Part shown: positions 24,411 through 32,787 of the stretch, in pieces
Position numbering within the stretch: position 1 is the stretch's first letter
Layout: the number at the start of each line of letters is the position of its first letter
Assembly: GCF_947496075.1 (NCBI RefSeq)
Contig: NZ_CANMBJ010000002.1
Coordinates: 620,001 to 684,000, forward strand
DNA: 64,000 nt
From: an uncultured Tateyamaria sp.
Lineage (GTDB): Bacteria > Pseudomonadota > Alphaproteobacteria > Rhodobacterales > Rhodobacteraceae
Direction of reading: 5' to 3'
Position numbers and translations under genes: made by a program
Notes under the pieces: generated by a model
Database searches by the model: none
Told to the model about the DNA's origin: nothing
The model's input: only the letters and a program-made list of their open reading frames with translations

Positions 24411-25301
24411 ATGAGCCGTCGATATAACCTGAATCGCCTAAGTCACTTCGTAGCCACTGTAGATGCTGGCACAATCACCGGTGCCGCTGAGGCGCTTGGG
24501 ATCAGCAAAGCTGTGGTCAGCAAACAGCTTCAGCGGCTCGAAGAGGATGTCGGAACACCACTGCTCTTGCGCAATACACGTCACCTTCAACCGACCGCGG
24601 CGGGGCGGCAGTTCTATGAGGATGCAAAATCAGCGTTGACACAGGCCAACAATGCCTTTGAACGTGTTCAAGACAGGGACAGGGTACCGAAGGGCACTTT
24701 ACGCATTACGGCCCCAGTGGATTTTGGGGTCTCTTATGTTGCTCCGTTTCTGGCCAAATTCCAGGACACCTATCCCGAAGTCATGGTGGATCTGCATTTG
24801 TCAGATGGTCTTGTCGACATCATTGAAGACCGTTTCGATCTTGCCTTTCGAATTGGTTGGTTAACCGACTCTAGCAACTTGGCGCGCAAATTGCTGGACT
24901 TTGAAGTGATCGCCATCTGTTCGCCCACAACAGCCGCGCGTGCCAATATCCGCGAACCGGAGGACCTATCAGAGATTCCCTTCGTCCAGAGCAGCGTCAT
25001 GTCCGGAAGAACAGAATGGGTGTTCGAGAAAGACACTCAATCCAAAGCTGTATCTCCGAACGTCATTTCTGAGATCAACATCACACTGGCAATGGTTGCC
25101 CATGTCATGAACGGGTATTGCTATACCGTGCTTCCGGACTTTTTGCTGAAAGACGACTTGCGACAAGGGCGGTTGAAACGTCTGCTGCCGGATTGGTCTT
25201 TGATGAAGGGTGGCGTGTACACCGTGACACCGCCAAACCGCGTGCGCTCAAATGCGCTTAAGCGTTTCTTGGAGTTGGCGCATCAGAACATCTCAGTATA
25301 G
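24411..25301 (+). CDS. LysR-family regulator divergent from DsbA-like gene
   Basis: This 296-residue protein has an HTH at residues 4-62 (LSHFVATVDAGTITGAAEAL, ISKAVVSKQLQRLE) and a CrgA-like effector domain (VPKGTLRITAPVDFG, IIEDRFDLAFRIGWL, YCYTVLPDFLLKD). It faces the DsbA-NmrA genes across 101 bp. On its own strand the next coding sequence was a PNPOx-like gene, now truncated at 25.5 kb, so this regulator probably once stood between two targets. Confidence 0.9.
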   Translation: MSRRYNLNRLSHFVATVDAGTITGAAEALGISKAVVSKQLQRLEEDVGTPLLLRNTRHLQPTAAGRQFYEDAKSALTQANNAFERVQDRDRVPKGTLRITAPVDFGVSYVAPFLAKFQDTYPEVMVDLHLSDGLVDIIEDRFDLAFRIGWLTDSSNLARKLLDFEVIAICSPTTAARANIREPEDLSEIPFVQSSVMSGRTEWVFEKDTQSKAVSPNVISEINITLAMVAHVMNGYCYTVLPDFLLKDDLRQGRLKRLLPDWSLMKGGVYTVTPPNRVRSNALKRFLELAHQNISV

Positions 25302-25431
25302 CGCGTTTAGATCGTTCGCATTTGGCTGACACTTATTCCGTACAAACTCTATTTAGCTGACAACCGCCATCTCATACCTTTTGGATAACCCTGGCACCGT
25401 CGTGTCAGGTTTCAGAAAAGAGGATGAGCCA

Positions 25432-25536
25432 ATGGAACTGGCAGGTTGGGATCGCGAAACGTCACCCTTTCACTCGGGGGAGCAGGAGCTGCAGGATCGG
25501 CTGGGCATCAAGGTCAGCAATTCCTATTGGTATTAG
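25432..25536 (+). pseudogene. Head of a third PNPOx-like gene, truncated
   Basis: The first codons from ATG 25432 encode WDRETSPFHSGEQELQDRLG, the characteristic start of the PNPOx-like family (compare FHEGELRLQNQVGM at 9859 and PFHAGEIEAQSRAGV at 17414). After about 27 residues the sequence changes to that of a tyrosine integrase in another frame, and the PNPOx frame runs into TAG at 25534. AGAGGATGAGCC supplies an upstream ribosome binding site. Only the N-terminal helix survives. Confidence 0.7.
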
Positions 25537-25841
25537 AAACTGGACGGCCCTTGTCGGCACGGTGGGCATCTAACAAGATCACTGAGTGGCGATGCATCGC
25601 TGGGGTCTTACCGGCGGAAGATGGTCGTGAAAAAACCCTAAGCGATACTCGCGGGACTGCCGCGACACGGTTGCTCAACGCAGGCCTGACGCTGGCTGAG
25701 ATCGCAAACTACATGGGGTGGTCCGTTCGCTATGCCGCTCAAGTTATTGAATACTGTGCAACTGTCTCGCCGAGTGAGTCGATGGCCGTTTTGCCTAAGT
25801 TGCAAGCGGCAATGGGACGTAAGAGTTCTGTGAACTTGTAA
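25506..25841 (+). pseudogene. Tyrosine-type integrase, C-terminal remnant
   Basis: About 111 residues resemble the catalytic end of a phage/island integrase: LETGRPLSARWASNKI, then the Arg box in SDTRGTAATRLLNAGLT, AEIANYMGWS and a tyrosine in QVIEYCATVSPSES. The His normally three residues before the Arg is Ser here. The N-terminal arm-binding and most of the catalytic domain are missing; the sequence begins at the junction with the PNPOx fragment. It points at the 3' end of tRNA-Cys, 62 bp away, the classic place for an island integrase. Confidence 0.72.
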
Positions 25842-25903
25842 ACGCAACTGTAAACGCCCTGCAGCGGCACAACATAGGAGAAAGCTAAGTGCTTGAAAAT
25901 AAA

Positions 25904-25977
25904 TGGAGGCGAGTACCGGAATCGAACCGGTGTACACGGATTTGCAATCCGCTGCGTCACCACTCCGCCAACTCGCC
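25904..25977 (-). tRNA. tRNA-Cys (GCA)
   Basis: The minus strand folds as a complete 74-nt tRNA: acceptor GGCGAGT paired with ACTCGCC, D-arm, anticodon loop GATTGCAAATC with anticodon GCA, T-arm GGTTCGATTCC and an encoded 3' TCCA. Its 3' end faces the integrase remnant, so it is the likely integration site of the region to the left. Confidence 0.95.
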
Positions 25978-26141
25978 GTCCATGGTGTGTGAGCGGCGAT
26001 AGACCATTAAAACGGGCCGTGCAAGGCTGTCTGGCCACGATGCGCCGGAATTCTACGCCATTGGCCACCTGCTGCGTTGCCCACGCGCGCTGACTGTGGC
26101 ACATGTAAGCAAAAGAACCTGAACGAATGAGTTTAGCTGTA
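25978..26141. other. Upstream region of tRNA-Cys and of the methyltransferase
   Basis: This 164-bp divergent region must hold the tRNA-Cys promoter (minus strand) and that of the Pcm-like gene (plus strand). No unambiguous boxes were found. Confidence 0.35.
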
Positions 26142-26795
26142 ATGCCCGACTTCTCGACCCGGCGCACCATGATGGTAGACACGCAAGTCCGTCCCTCTGA
26201 TGTGACGAAGTTTCCGATCATTGACGCAATGCTGACTGTCCAGCGCGAGGACTTTGTTCCGGTCGCGCAGCGCGAGACCGCGTATATGGGTGAAAACATT
26301 GATCTTGGGGAAGGGCGTGTTCTGCTTGAGCCGCGCACTTTGGCTAAGATACTGGATGCGCTGGATATTGCTCCTGACGAGCTGGTGCTGGATGTTGGAT
26401 CCGCGCTTGGCTACTCGGCTGCCGTTATTGCCCATATGGCGCAGGCCGTTGTCGCGCTGGAAGACAACGAAGCCATGGCGACGGAGGCGCAAGATGCGCT
26501 GATGTCTGCGGGTATCGACAACGTCATCACGCATGTCGAGGCGTTGGAAGTTGGCGCAGCAGAACACGGTCCCTACGACGTAATTGTTGTTGAAGGGGGG
26601 GTGACCCAAGTGCCGGGTGAACTACTCTCTCAACTGAAAGACGGTGGACGCATTGCGGCCCTGTTCATGGACGGTCCGTTGGGAGAGGTTCGGATCGGAT
26701 ACAAGATAGACGGTGCGATGTCGTGGCGCCGGGCATTTAACGCAGGGGCTCCGGTTCTACCGGGGTTTGAAAAACAAGACGCATTTACGCTCTAG
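26142..26795 (+). CDS. Protein-L-isoaspartate O-methyltransferase-like protein
   Basis: A 217-residue SAM-binding protein of the Pcm family. It opens with FSTRRTMMVDTQVRPSDVTKF, has VLDVGSALGYSAAVIAHMA as motif I and VALEDNEAMA as the acidic motif II region. The usual GCG of motif I reads GSA here. Family members repair isoaspartyl residues, but this Rhodobacterales subgroup next to tolC may have another role. ATG 26142 is chosen because the family N-terminus starts there; 26127 is possible. The tolC gene follows after 44 bp. Confidence 0.8.
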   Translation: MPDFSTRRTMMVDTQVRPSDVTKFPIIDAMLTVQREDFVPVAQRETAYMGENIDLGEGRVLLEPRTLAKILDALDIAPDELVLDVGSALGYSAAVIAHMAQAVVALEDNEAMATEAQDALMSAGIDNVITHVEALEVGAAEHGPYDVIVVEGGVTQVPGELLSQLKDGGRIAALFMDGPLGEVRIGYKIDGAMSWRRAFNAGAPVLPGFEKQDAFTL

Positions 26796-26839
26796 TCCGA
26801 AAAACATCGGGCAGTTGGATCACCAAGAGGCAGGTTGAG

Positions 26840-28261
26840 ATGATAGGCAAGTTGGCGCGGAGATTTCTGAGTACAACAGCGGTGACAGGAACACTTGTTC
26901 TGGGTCTTGGTTCTGCACAGGTGACCGCCGATACGCTTGCGGACGCCATGGTTGGTGCATACACGCACAGCGGGTTGCTTGATCAGAACCGTGCCTTGCT
27001 GCGTGCGGCGGACGAGGATGTGCCGATCGCACTGTCGGCACTGCGTCCCATCATAAATTGGACCGGCAGCATCACGCAGGAATTTGGGGATGTGACCAGC
27101 CAGGCCGGCATCTCGGGAAGTGCGGAATCCACAGATGTCATTCTGGCATTGAGTGCATCATTGCAATTGTACGACGGCGGTGCCGACCGGGCGCGGGTCG
27201 AGGCGACAAAAGAGACAGTACTTGCCACCCGCGCATCCTTGTTGAATGTCGAACAGGGGCTGCTTTTGCGCGCGGCGACCGCCTTCATCAACGTTGGACG
27301 ACAGCAGAATTTCGTCGCTCTGAGCCAGAACAACCTGCGCCTTTTGCAGGAAGAACTGCGTGCTGCGAATGACCGTTTCGAAGTGGGCGAAGTGACGCGT
27401 ACCGATGTGTCCTTGGCCGAGGCTGCCGTGGCACAGGCACGCAGCAACCTAGCGGATGCACAGCGCAATCTGATCCAGGCGCAGGCAGAATACACCAATG
27501 TTGTTGGGCGGCGCCCGTCACAGCTATCGCCACTGCCTGGACTGCCGCGTACCGAGACAAACGTTGCTTCAGCCCAAGCTGTGGCCGTGCGCAACCACCC
27601 GGACATGGAGACCGCGCGTCGGCAAGTGTCTGCGAGTGAGTTGCTCGTCACAGCGGCCGTCAAAGATACATTGCCGGTCGTGTCGTTAGAGGGAGCTTTG
27701 GGGGTTCAAGAAGATTTCGGCAATCCGGACAGTGGCAGAACCGGATCGATTGGGGTTGAGGTGACCGGTCCAATCTATCAGGGCGGTAGTCTTTCGGCGC
27801 TCGAGAGACAGGCAATGGCATCACGGGATGCATCCCGCGGGAACCTCCACAATGTGCGTCATGGCGTGCAGCAGGACGTTGTAAATGCCATTTCGGATCT
27901 GGAAGCGGCACGGGCCAGCCTGGCCGCATCCGAACGCCAAATTCGCGCGGCCCGCATCGCATTCCAAGGTGTGCGCGAAGAGGCAACATTGGGGGCCCGG
28001 ACAACGCTTGACGTTCTGGACGCCGAACAGGACCTGCTTGATGCGGAAACCAACCGCATCGCGGCGCAGGCTGATCAATACATCGCTGCATATTCGGTTT
28101 TGGAATCGATGGGGCTGTTGACAGCGCAACGTCTGCAGCTTCCGGTGCAGCTGTATGATCCGGCGGCCTACTACAACCTGGTCAAAGACGGTCCTGCAAA
28201 GCGATCGAGGCAGGGTAGGCAACTGGACCGGGTACTTCGGGCACTTCAAGTAGACGATTAA
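26840..28261 (+). CDS. tolC: TolC-family outer-membrane channel
   Basis: This 473-residue protein has a signal peptide (VTGTLVLGLGSAQVTA) and two internal repeats of the outer-membrane efflux fold, each with long helices (LQLYDGGADRARVEATKE, IYQGGSLSALERQAMASRD) and strands crossing the outer membrane. The ends TRTDVSLAEAAVAQARSNLADAQ and TTLDVLDAEQDLLDAETN are classic. It forms the exit duct for type I secretion and RND efflux. No adaptor or pump gene lies beside it, so it is likely the general TolC. Confidence 0.92.
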   Translation: MIGKLARRFLSTTAVTGTLVLGLGSAQVTADTLADAMVGAYTHSGLLDQNRALLRAADEDVPIALSALRPIINWTGSITQEFGDVTSQAGISGSAESTDVILALSASLQLYDGGADRARVEATKETVLATRASLLNVEQGLLLRAATAFINVGRQQNFVALSQNNLRLLQEELRAANDRFEVGEVTRTDVSLAEAAVAQARSNLADAQRNLIQAQAEYTNVVGRRPSQLSPLPGLPRTETNVASAQAVAVRNHPDMETARRQVSASELLVTAAVKDTLPVVSLEGALGVQEDFGNPDSGRTGSIGVEVTGPIYQGGSLSALERQAMASRDASRGNLHNVRHGVQQDVVNAISDLEAARASLAASERQIRAARIAFQGVREEATLGARTTLDVLDAEQDLLDAETNRIAAQADQYIAAYSVLESMGLLTAQRLQLPVQLYDPAAYYNLVKDGPAKRSRQGRQLDRVLRALQVDD

Positions 28262-28335
28262 GGTTTTCAGCATAGTATTGTGCGACTCTCACCCGCGGGG
28301 TAAGCTGAGGCCGAGGTTGAGAGTGGTACTTTGAC

Positions 28336-29229
28336 ATGTCTGATCCAATGACCAACACCGAGGTGGAGGACGTCTTGGCGTCTATTCGTCGTCTGGTGTC
28401 CGATGACAACCGGCAAGCGCCGGAGAGCGAAGCGGCAGCGTCATCCGACAGGCTGGTCCTGACGCCTGCGCTGCGCGTGACCGACGATGTCGAAGAGGAA
28501 CGCGACAGTGTGGACGAGGCCGCGGCCGATGATGTCACCGATATCGCTGACCAAGAGGTTTCGGAAGCCCAACAGGATGATCTGCCTGAGGACGAAACGC
28601 CTGCGTTCGAACTGACGCATGAGGCCCCTGACGAGGGCAGTGATGATGGCGATGAAACCACTCTTGATGACGTTGAGGACAAGCACGAAGACACCTCTGC
28701 GCCCGAAGAACATCCCATAGCACTTGATGCGGTCAATCTGGATCAGGACACGCTCATGTCCATTCAGGATGCATTTGACGATGTCGATGACGAGGATGCA
28801 CTTGCGACAGCAGAGGCCGAGCCGACATTGAACGATGAGGCGACGACACTCAGCGCAAAGATTGCAGCGCTCGAGACGCTGATTGCCGGACAGACTGACG
28901 AATTCGAGCCGGACATGGCTGGGGATGGAGAGAATGCGGGCACGGAGCCACCCGCTCTTGCTTGGGAAGATGCGGATGAAGAGGTGAGCAACCCGGATCC
29001 GTCTCCGCATGTTGACGTTGAACCGGATACAGAGACTGCCAATGTCGAGGGCGCGCAGATATTCTCCAGCGACGAAGATGTGCTGGATGAAGAGGCACTT
29101 CGTGACTTGGTGAGTGACATTGTGCGCGAAGAGCTGCAGGGCGCATTGGGCGAACGCATCACACGCAATGTGCGCAAACTGGTTCGGCGTGAGATTCACA
29201 GGGCACTTGCCGCGCAAGACCTGGAATAG
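28336..29229 (+). CDS. Acidic PopZ-like (DUF2497) polar organiser protein
   Basis: A 297-residue protein with two conserved ends. The N-terminal helix EVEDVLASIRRLVSDD and the C-terminal LRDLVSDIVREELQ, GALGERITRNVRKLVRREIH match PopZ, which forms a scaffold at the cell pole. The 200 residues between them are strongly acidic and low-complexity (runs of D and E, almost no hydrophobic core), like the disordered PopZ linker. It follows tolC by 74 bp. Rhodobacterales use such proteins for polar organisation; an exact role here is inference. Confidence 0.75.
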   Translation: MSDPMTNTEVEDVLASIRRLVSDDNRQAPESEAAASSDRLVLTPALRVTDDVEEERDSVDEAAADDVTDIADQEVSEAQQDDLPEDETPAFELTHEAPDEGSDDGDETTLDDVEDKHEDTSAPEEHPIALDAVNLDQDTLMSIQDAFDDVDDEDALATAEAEPTLNDEATTLSAKIAALETLIAGQTDEFEPDMAGDGENAGTEPPALAWEDADEEVSNPDPSPHVDVEPDTETANVEGAQIFSSDEDVLDEEALRDLVSDIVREELQGALGERITRNVRKLVRREIHRALAAQDLE

Positions 29230-29269
29230 AGTTGCCAGCGTTCAGCCTATTTCGCTGTCCGGAGCGGTC

Positions 29270-29848
29270 GTGAATACGCCAGCTCATTTACTTGTTGGCG
29301 CTGCTGTATTTGGTGGACGCACGCACCACAAAATCCTTGTCGCTGCCTTTGTTGGGGCAATCCTGCCGGACCTGTCGCTCTATGTTATGGCAGGTATATC
29401 CCTGTTCGTGCTGGGGATTCCGCCAACGATTGTCTTTAACGATCTCTACTTCTCGAACACGTGGCAAACTGTGTTTGCCGTCGACAATTCGTTTGTCGTT
29501 TGGGGGGTATTGTTCGGTTTGGCCTGCTGGCATCGGACACCATGGGCTGTCGCTTTGACCGGTGCGGCCTTGCTGCATGTGTTCCTGGATTTCCCACTGC
29601 ACCACGACGATGGTCGACCGCATTTCTGGCCATTCAGTTGGTGGGTGTTCGAAAGCCCCATCAGCTACTGGGACCGTGGCCACGGTGCCGCATGGATTGC
29701 GCCGATCGAAGCCGCGCTTGCCACATTTTCTGCCGTGATCCTTTGGCGTCGGGGGCTGCCAGCGTGGGGCATTGCGTGTGTCGTACTCCTGTTGCTCGCC
29801 GAGCTTTGGGTTGTACGCCAGTGGCTGTTCTTCTTTTCAAACGGATGA
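29270..29848 (+). CDS. Unassigned membrane protein (often misnamed CobQ)
   Basis: A 192-residue protein with about five hydrophobic segments and motifs NTPAHLLVGAAVFGG, AFVGAILPDLSLYVM and HVFLDFPLHHDDGRPHFWPFSWW. The His and Asp residues arranged at membrane ends resemble metal-dependent membrane hydrolases of the YdjM type. A GTG at 29270 preceded by GGAG is taken as start, since upstream sequence overlaps the PopZ-like gene's end in another frame. It ends just before a bidirectional terminator. Confidence 0.6.
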   Translation: MNTPAHLLVGAAVFGGRTHHKILVAAFVGAILPDLSLYVMAGISLFVLGIPPTIVFNDLYFSNTWQTVFAVDNSFVVWGVLFGLACWHRTPWAVALTGAALLHVFLDFPLHHDDGRPHFWPFSWWVFESPISYWDRGHGAAWIAPIEAALATFSAVILWRRGLPAWGIACVVLLLLAELWVVRQWLFFFSNG

Positions 29849-29850
29849 GC

Positions 29851-29886
29851 AAAAGAAAACGCGCCCCGTAGGGCGCGCTCTCTTTA
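29851..29886. terminator. Bidirectional terminator between convergent genes
   Basis: CGCGCCC (29860-29866), loop CGTA and GGGCGCG (29871-29877) form a 7-bp stem. AAAAGAAAA to the left gives a U-run for minus-strand transcripts, and CTCTCTTTA to the right serves the plus strand. It separates 29270-29848 (+) from 29905-30225 (-). Confidence 0.8.
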
Positions 29887-29904
29887 TAGCAGCGATGGCT
29901 GCGA

Positions 29905-30225
29905 TCAGGCCGCTTCGGCCTGTTGTGCCGCATTGCGGCGCTCTGATTCTTCGCGGCTCAGGGCGACAGATGTGCGGACGCCTTTGCCCACGAATTCCAT
30001 CAGGCCTTCCACAACCCGTTCGTTCGGGTCGATACCCGCACAGCTCAGCACTTCGCGCCCGTCGCGCGAGCGTGCCCAGCGGGCGATCTGCTCTGGCCCG
30101 TTGCCATATTTCTTGTCGTCGGCGATTGCATCGTCGAGTGCAGCCAACACAACGGCTGCGAATAGTTTGCGTGCACGGTTGCCTTGCTCATTGTTAAAGG
30201 CAGTGCCGTCAACGAAATCTTTCAT
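29905..30225 (-). CDS. DUF6280-like conserved protein
   Basis: A 106-residue soluble protein: FVDGTAFNNEQGNRARKLF, VLAALDDAIADDKKYGNGPE, QIARWARSRDGREVLSCAGID, then an alanine-rich tail. It is a strongly conserved small protein of Rhodobacterales whose function I cannot state. ATG 30223-30225 gives the usual N-terminus and AAGGAAGGACG lies upstream on the minus strand. It is divergent from efp. Confidence 0.7.
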   Translation of the reverse strand: MKDFVDGTAFNNEQGNRARKLFAAVVLAALDDAIADDKKYGNGPEQIARWARSRDGREVLSCAGIDPNERVVEGLMEFVGKGVRTSVALSREESERRNAAQQAEAA

Positions 30226-30444
30226 TCGTCGTCCTTCCTTTATTCTTGCTCTTGTCTTTCCGGCGTGGCGCCCGTTATGGACGAACTGCTCCGATTCGGA
30301 TACCCTGTTTTTGCATGGCTGCCCTGCATGAAATGCATGCCTAGCTGCTGACGCAGCACAGTATTTCGTTGTCTTGCCGGGACCCACTACGCGAGATATA
30401 GGGACCAACAACTTTTCATCAACCTTTCGTCAAGGTTTTGCCAC

Positions 30445-31008
30445 ATGCCAAAAATCAACGGAAACGAGATCCGCCCCGGAAACGTGCTTGAGCACAACGA
30501 TGGTCTATGGGCCGCGGTAAAGGTGGATCATGTCAAGCCCGGCAAGGGTGGGGCCTTTGCCCAGGTCGAACTGCGCAACCTGCGCAACGGATCGAAATTG
30601 AACGAACGCTTCCGCAGCGCCGACAAGGTTGAACGGGTCCGGCTGGAGCAGAAGGACCAGCAATTCCTGTACGAGAATGACGGGATGCTGGTGTTCATGG
30701 ATGCCGACACCTACGAACAGATCGAACTGCCTGCCGAACTTCTTGGCGACCGGCGCCCGTTCTTGCAGGACGGCATGACCATCGTGGTCGAATTCTACGA
30801 GGAAGAAGCGCTGAACGCGACCGTACCGCAGAAAGTCACCTGCAAGATCGTCGAGACGGAGCCGGTTGTGAAAGGCCAGACTGCGGCGAACTCGTTCAAG
30901 CCCGCAATCCTCGACAACGGGGTCAAGGTGATGGTGCCGCCCTTTGTCGGACAGGACGAAGACATTATCGTGAACACCGAAACGATGGAATACGCGGAAC
31001 GCGCCTGA
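30445..31008 (+). CDS. efp: Elongation factor P
   Basis: A complete 187-residue EF-P: KOW-like N-domain ([18 protein letters not shown]), the loop PGKGGAF with the lysine near residue 34 that is modified in many bacteria, an OB domain ([20 protein letters not shown]) and a third domain ending [21 protein letters not shown]. It relieves ribosome stalling at proline runs. A strong hairpin terminator follows the stop codon. Confidence 0.97.
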   Translation: MPKINGNEIRPGNVLEHNDGLWAAVKVDHVKPGKGGAFAQVELRNLRNGSKLNERFRSADKVERVRLEQKDQQFLYENDGMLVFMDADTYEQIELPAELLGDRRPFLQDGMTIVVEFYEEEALNATVPQKVTCKIVETEPVVKGQTAANSFKPAILDNGVKVMVPPFVGQDEDIIVNTETMEYAERA

Positions 31009-31038
31009 GGCGTTTGCATCAGTCTTTATAGACGGTTC

Positions 31039-31069
31039 GGCGGGGCGCATTGCGCCCCGCCTTCTGTTT
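31039..31069 (+). terminator. Intrinsic terminator of efp
   Basis: GGCGGGGCGC (31039-31048), loop ATT and GCGCCCCGCC (31052-31061) form a 10-bp GC stem followed by TTCTGTTT. It ends 30 bp after the efp stop codon. Confidence 0.85.
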
Positions 31070-31247
31070 GTGCCGTTCGTTTCCAGACGCGGTCGCTTTG
31101 ACAACTCACTGCGCGGGTATCTGCCACAGCTGCTCAAGGTCGTTGATCATCCCGAAAAGCCTGCAATAGCTGCACGCAATGCAGTTGCGGGGCACGCATC
31201 ACCAACATGAGCCTGGCCATTTCAGAACGGTGTCCCGAAAACAGTCC

Positions 31248-31970
31248 ATGACGCACGCAGCGCACTCCCCTCTCATGATACGGCCAAGCCTCTGGTTACA
31301 TGGTGCCAGCCTGACCTGTGCAACCTGGCGGAAGGTCATTGATGGTTTGCCTCTGGCCCAGACACCGAACTTGCCCGCAGTCGAAACGGATGCGCGCGTC
31401 GAAGCATATGCCGACATGTTGCAGCCCCTCGCACCCGACGGAGCTGTACTCGTTGGGCACTCTCTCGGGGGGATGGTCGCCTTGGAACTGGCCGCGCGCA
31501 CCCGGCCTGCGGCATTGATCCTGATCGAAGCTGTCCCAACGGTTGTCGATACGTTTGCGGGTCGACTTGCAGGGCGTGTCCTTCCGGCGGTCCTAAAACG
31601 CATCCCGCCGCGCCATCTCGCCGGTCTGACCGGGGTAGGTGAGCCAAAAACCGTCGCTCGGGAATTGCGTGCGCAAATCCCGCATTGGGGCGCTGATGCG
31701 ATTGCCGATCAGATGCGCGCCGCTGCGGCCTATGACGGGCGGGGTCGGCTCAGTAAAATCGCGGCTCCAACACTTCTGGTCCGCGGCACGCGCAACCGCG
31801 CCACCCGTCGGGGTATGAACGCGCTTGCAACAGGGATCGTCGATTCAGAATTGCTAGAGCTTGATGGAGGGCATAACCTGCCACTGGAAATGCCAGAGAC
31901 CGTGCGAGTGCAGATCGACGCGTTTCTGACCCGCAGGCTTGGTTCATTGCAGCAGATACGCCAGACTTGA
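31248..31970 (+). CDS. Alpha/beta hydrolase (Ser nucleophile)
   Basis: A 240-residue cytosolic hydrolase with LWLHGASLTCATWR as oxyanion region, the nucleophile elbow GHSLGGMV near residue 88, and the late acid/His segments RGTRNRATRRGM and ELDGGHNLPLEMPE. Substrate unknown. The start is uncertain: ATG 31248 and ATG 31275 both lack a good ribosome binding site. It stands alone between efp and ygfZ, convergent with the latter. Confidence 0.75.
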   Translation: MTHAAHSPLMIRPSLWLHGASLTCATWRKVIDGLPLAQTPNLPAVETDARVEAYADMLQPLAPDGAVLVGHSLGGMVALELAARTRPAALILIEAVPTVVDTFAGRLAGRVLPAVLKRIPPRHLAGLTGVGEPKTVARELRAQIPHWGADAIADQMRAAAAYDGRGRLSKIAAPTLLVRGTRNRATRRGMNALATGIVDSELLELDGGHNLPLEMPETVRVQIDAFLTRRLGSLQQIRQT

Positions 31971-31981
31971 AAGAAGCCGCT

Positions 31982-32722
31982 TCAGCCGTCGCTGCGCGTA
32001 ACGGTGGCTTCCCCGGCCTGCATGGTGCCTTTGGCCCGGTCAAAACGCAGATAAGCGATGGCCCGATCTCCGGCCCGTGACAACAGCGTCCCGGCAGCCT
32101 TGCCATCCGCCAAAATCTCGGTCCCCGGCGCGGCATCCCCGGTCACATCCACCTGTGCCAAACCTTTGCGCAGGGTCGTCTTGTGTTTCATGCGGGCGGT
32201 CACCTCTTGTCCGACATAGCAACCTTTGCGGAAATCCACGCCGTGCAAGGCCTCAAACCCGACCTCAAGGATGAATGTGTTGGACGTGAGCTCCACGTCT
32301 GTTTCAGGGATCAGGTGCGCAACACGCAGCGCTGTCCAATCCGTGTCGTCCTCGGCCTGTGGCGCATCACGATAGGCGCGCCAACCCAAATCGGGGTGGC
32401 GCGGGTCTGCGAGCCCGTCTTCTGGAGTATCCCCAAGCCCGCGGTGCAGGTGCAGCGCTGTATCCTCCAGCGTGACGTTCGCGCGCAGTTTGTACATGCT
32501 CAGCCGCTGACGCAGCATATCGGCATGATCTTCATGCGCATCCAGGAGCACCTTGTCCCCGTCGGCGGCCAGAAAGAAATCAGAGATGTATTTGCCCTGC
32601 GGCGTCAGCAAGGCGGCATAGACCAATCCGTCGGCCAGCCCATCCACATCATTGGTCACCAGCCCCTGCAGGAAGCTGTGCGTGTCAGGCCCTGACAGGC
32701 GAAAGATATGGCGGCGCGACAT
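31982..32722 (-). CDS. ygfZ: Folate-binding protein YgfZ
   Basis: A 246-residue protein of the GcvT-like family. FLQGLVTNDVDGLADG and LLTPQGKYISDFFL form the folate domain and KGCYVGQEVTARMKHK is the signature loop with the conserved cysteine. YgfZ assists repair or assembly of some iron-sulfur enzymes through tetrahydrofolate. Length and motifs are typical of the alphaproteobacterial form. Confidence 0.93.
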   Translation of the reverse strand: MSRRHIFRLSGPDTHSFLQGLVTNDVDGLADGLVYAALLTPQGKYISDFFLAADGDKVLLDAHEDHADMLRQRLSMYKLRANVTLEDTALHLHRGLGDTPEDGLADPRHPDLGWRAYRDAPQAEDDTDWTALRVAHLIPETDVELTSNTFILEVGFEALHGVDFRKGCYVGQEVTARMKHKTTLRKGLAQVDVTGDAAPGTEILADGKAAGTLLSRAGDRAIAYLRFDRAKGTMQAGEATVTRSDG

Positions 32723-32787
32723 GGGTGTTCCTTTTCGATCTTCCTCTTGTCATATAGCAGCGCGAACTCCATCCGAAAGGGGCCGAA

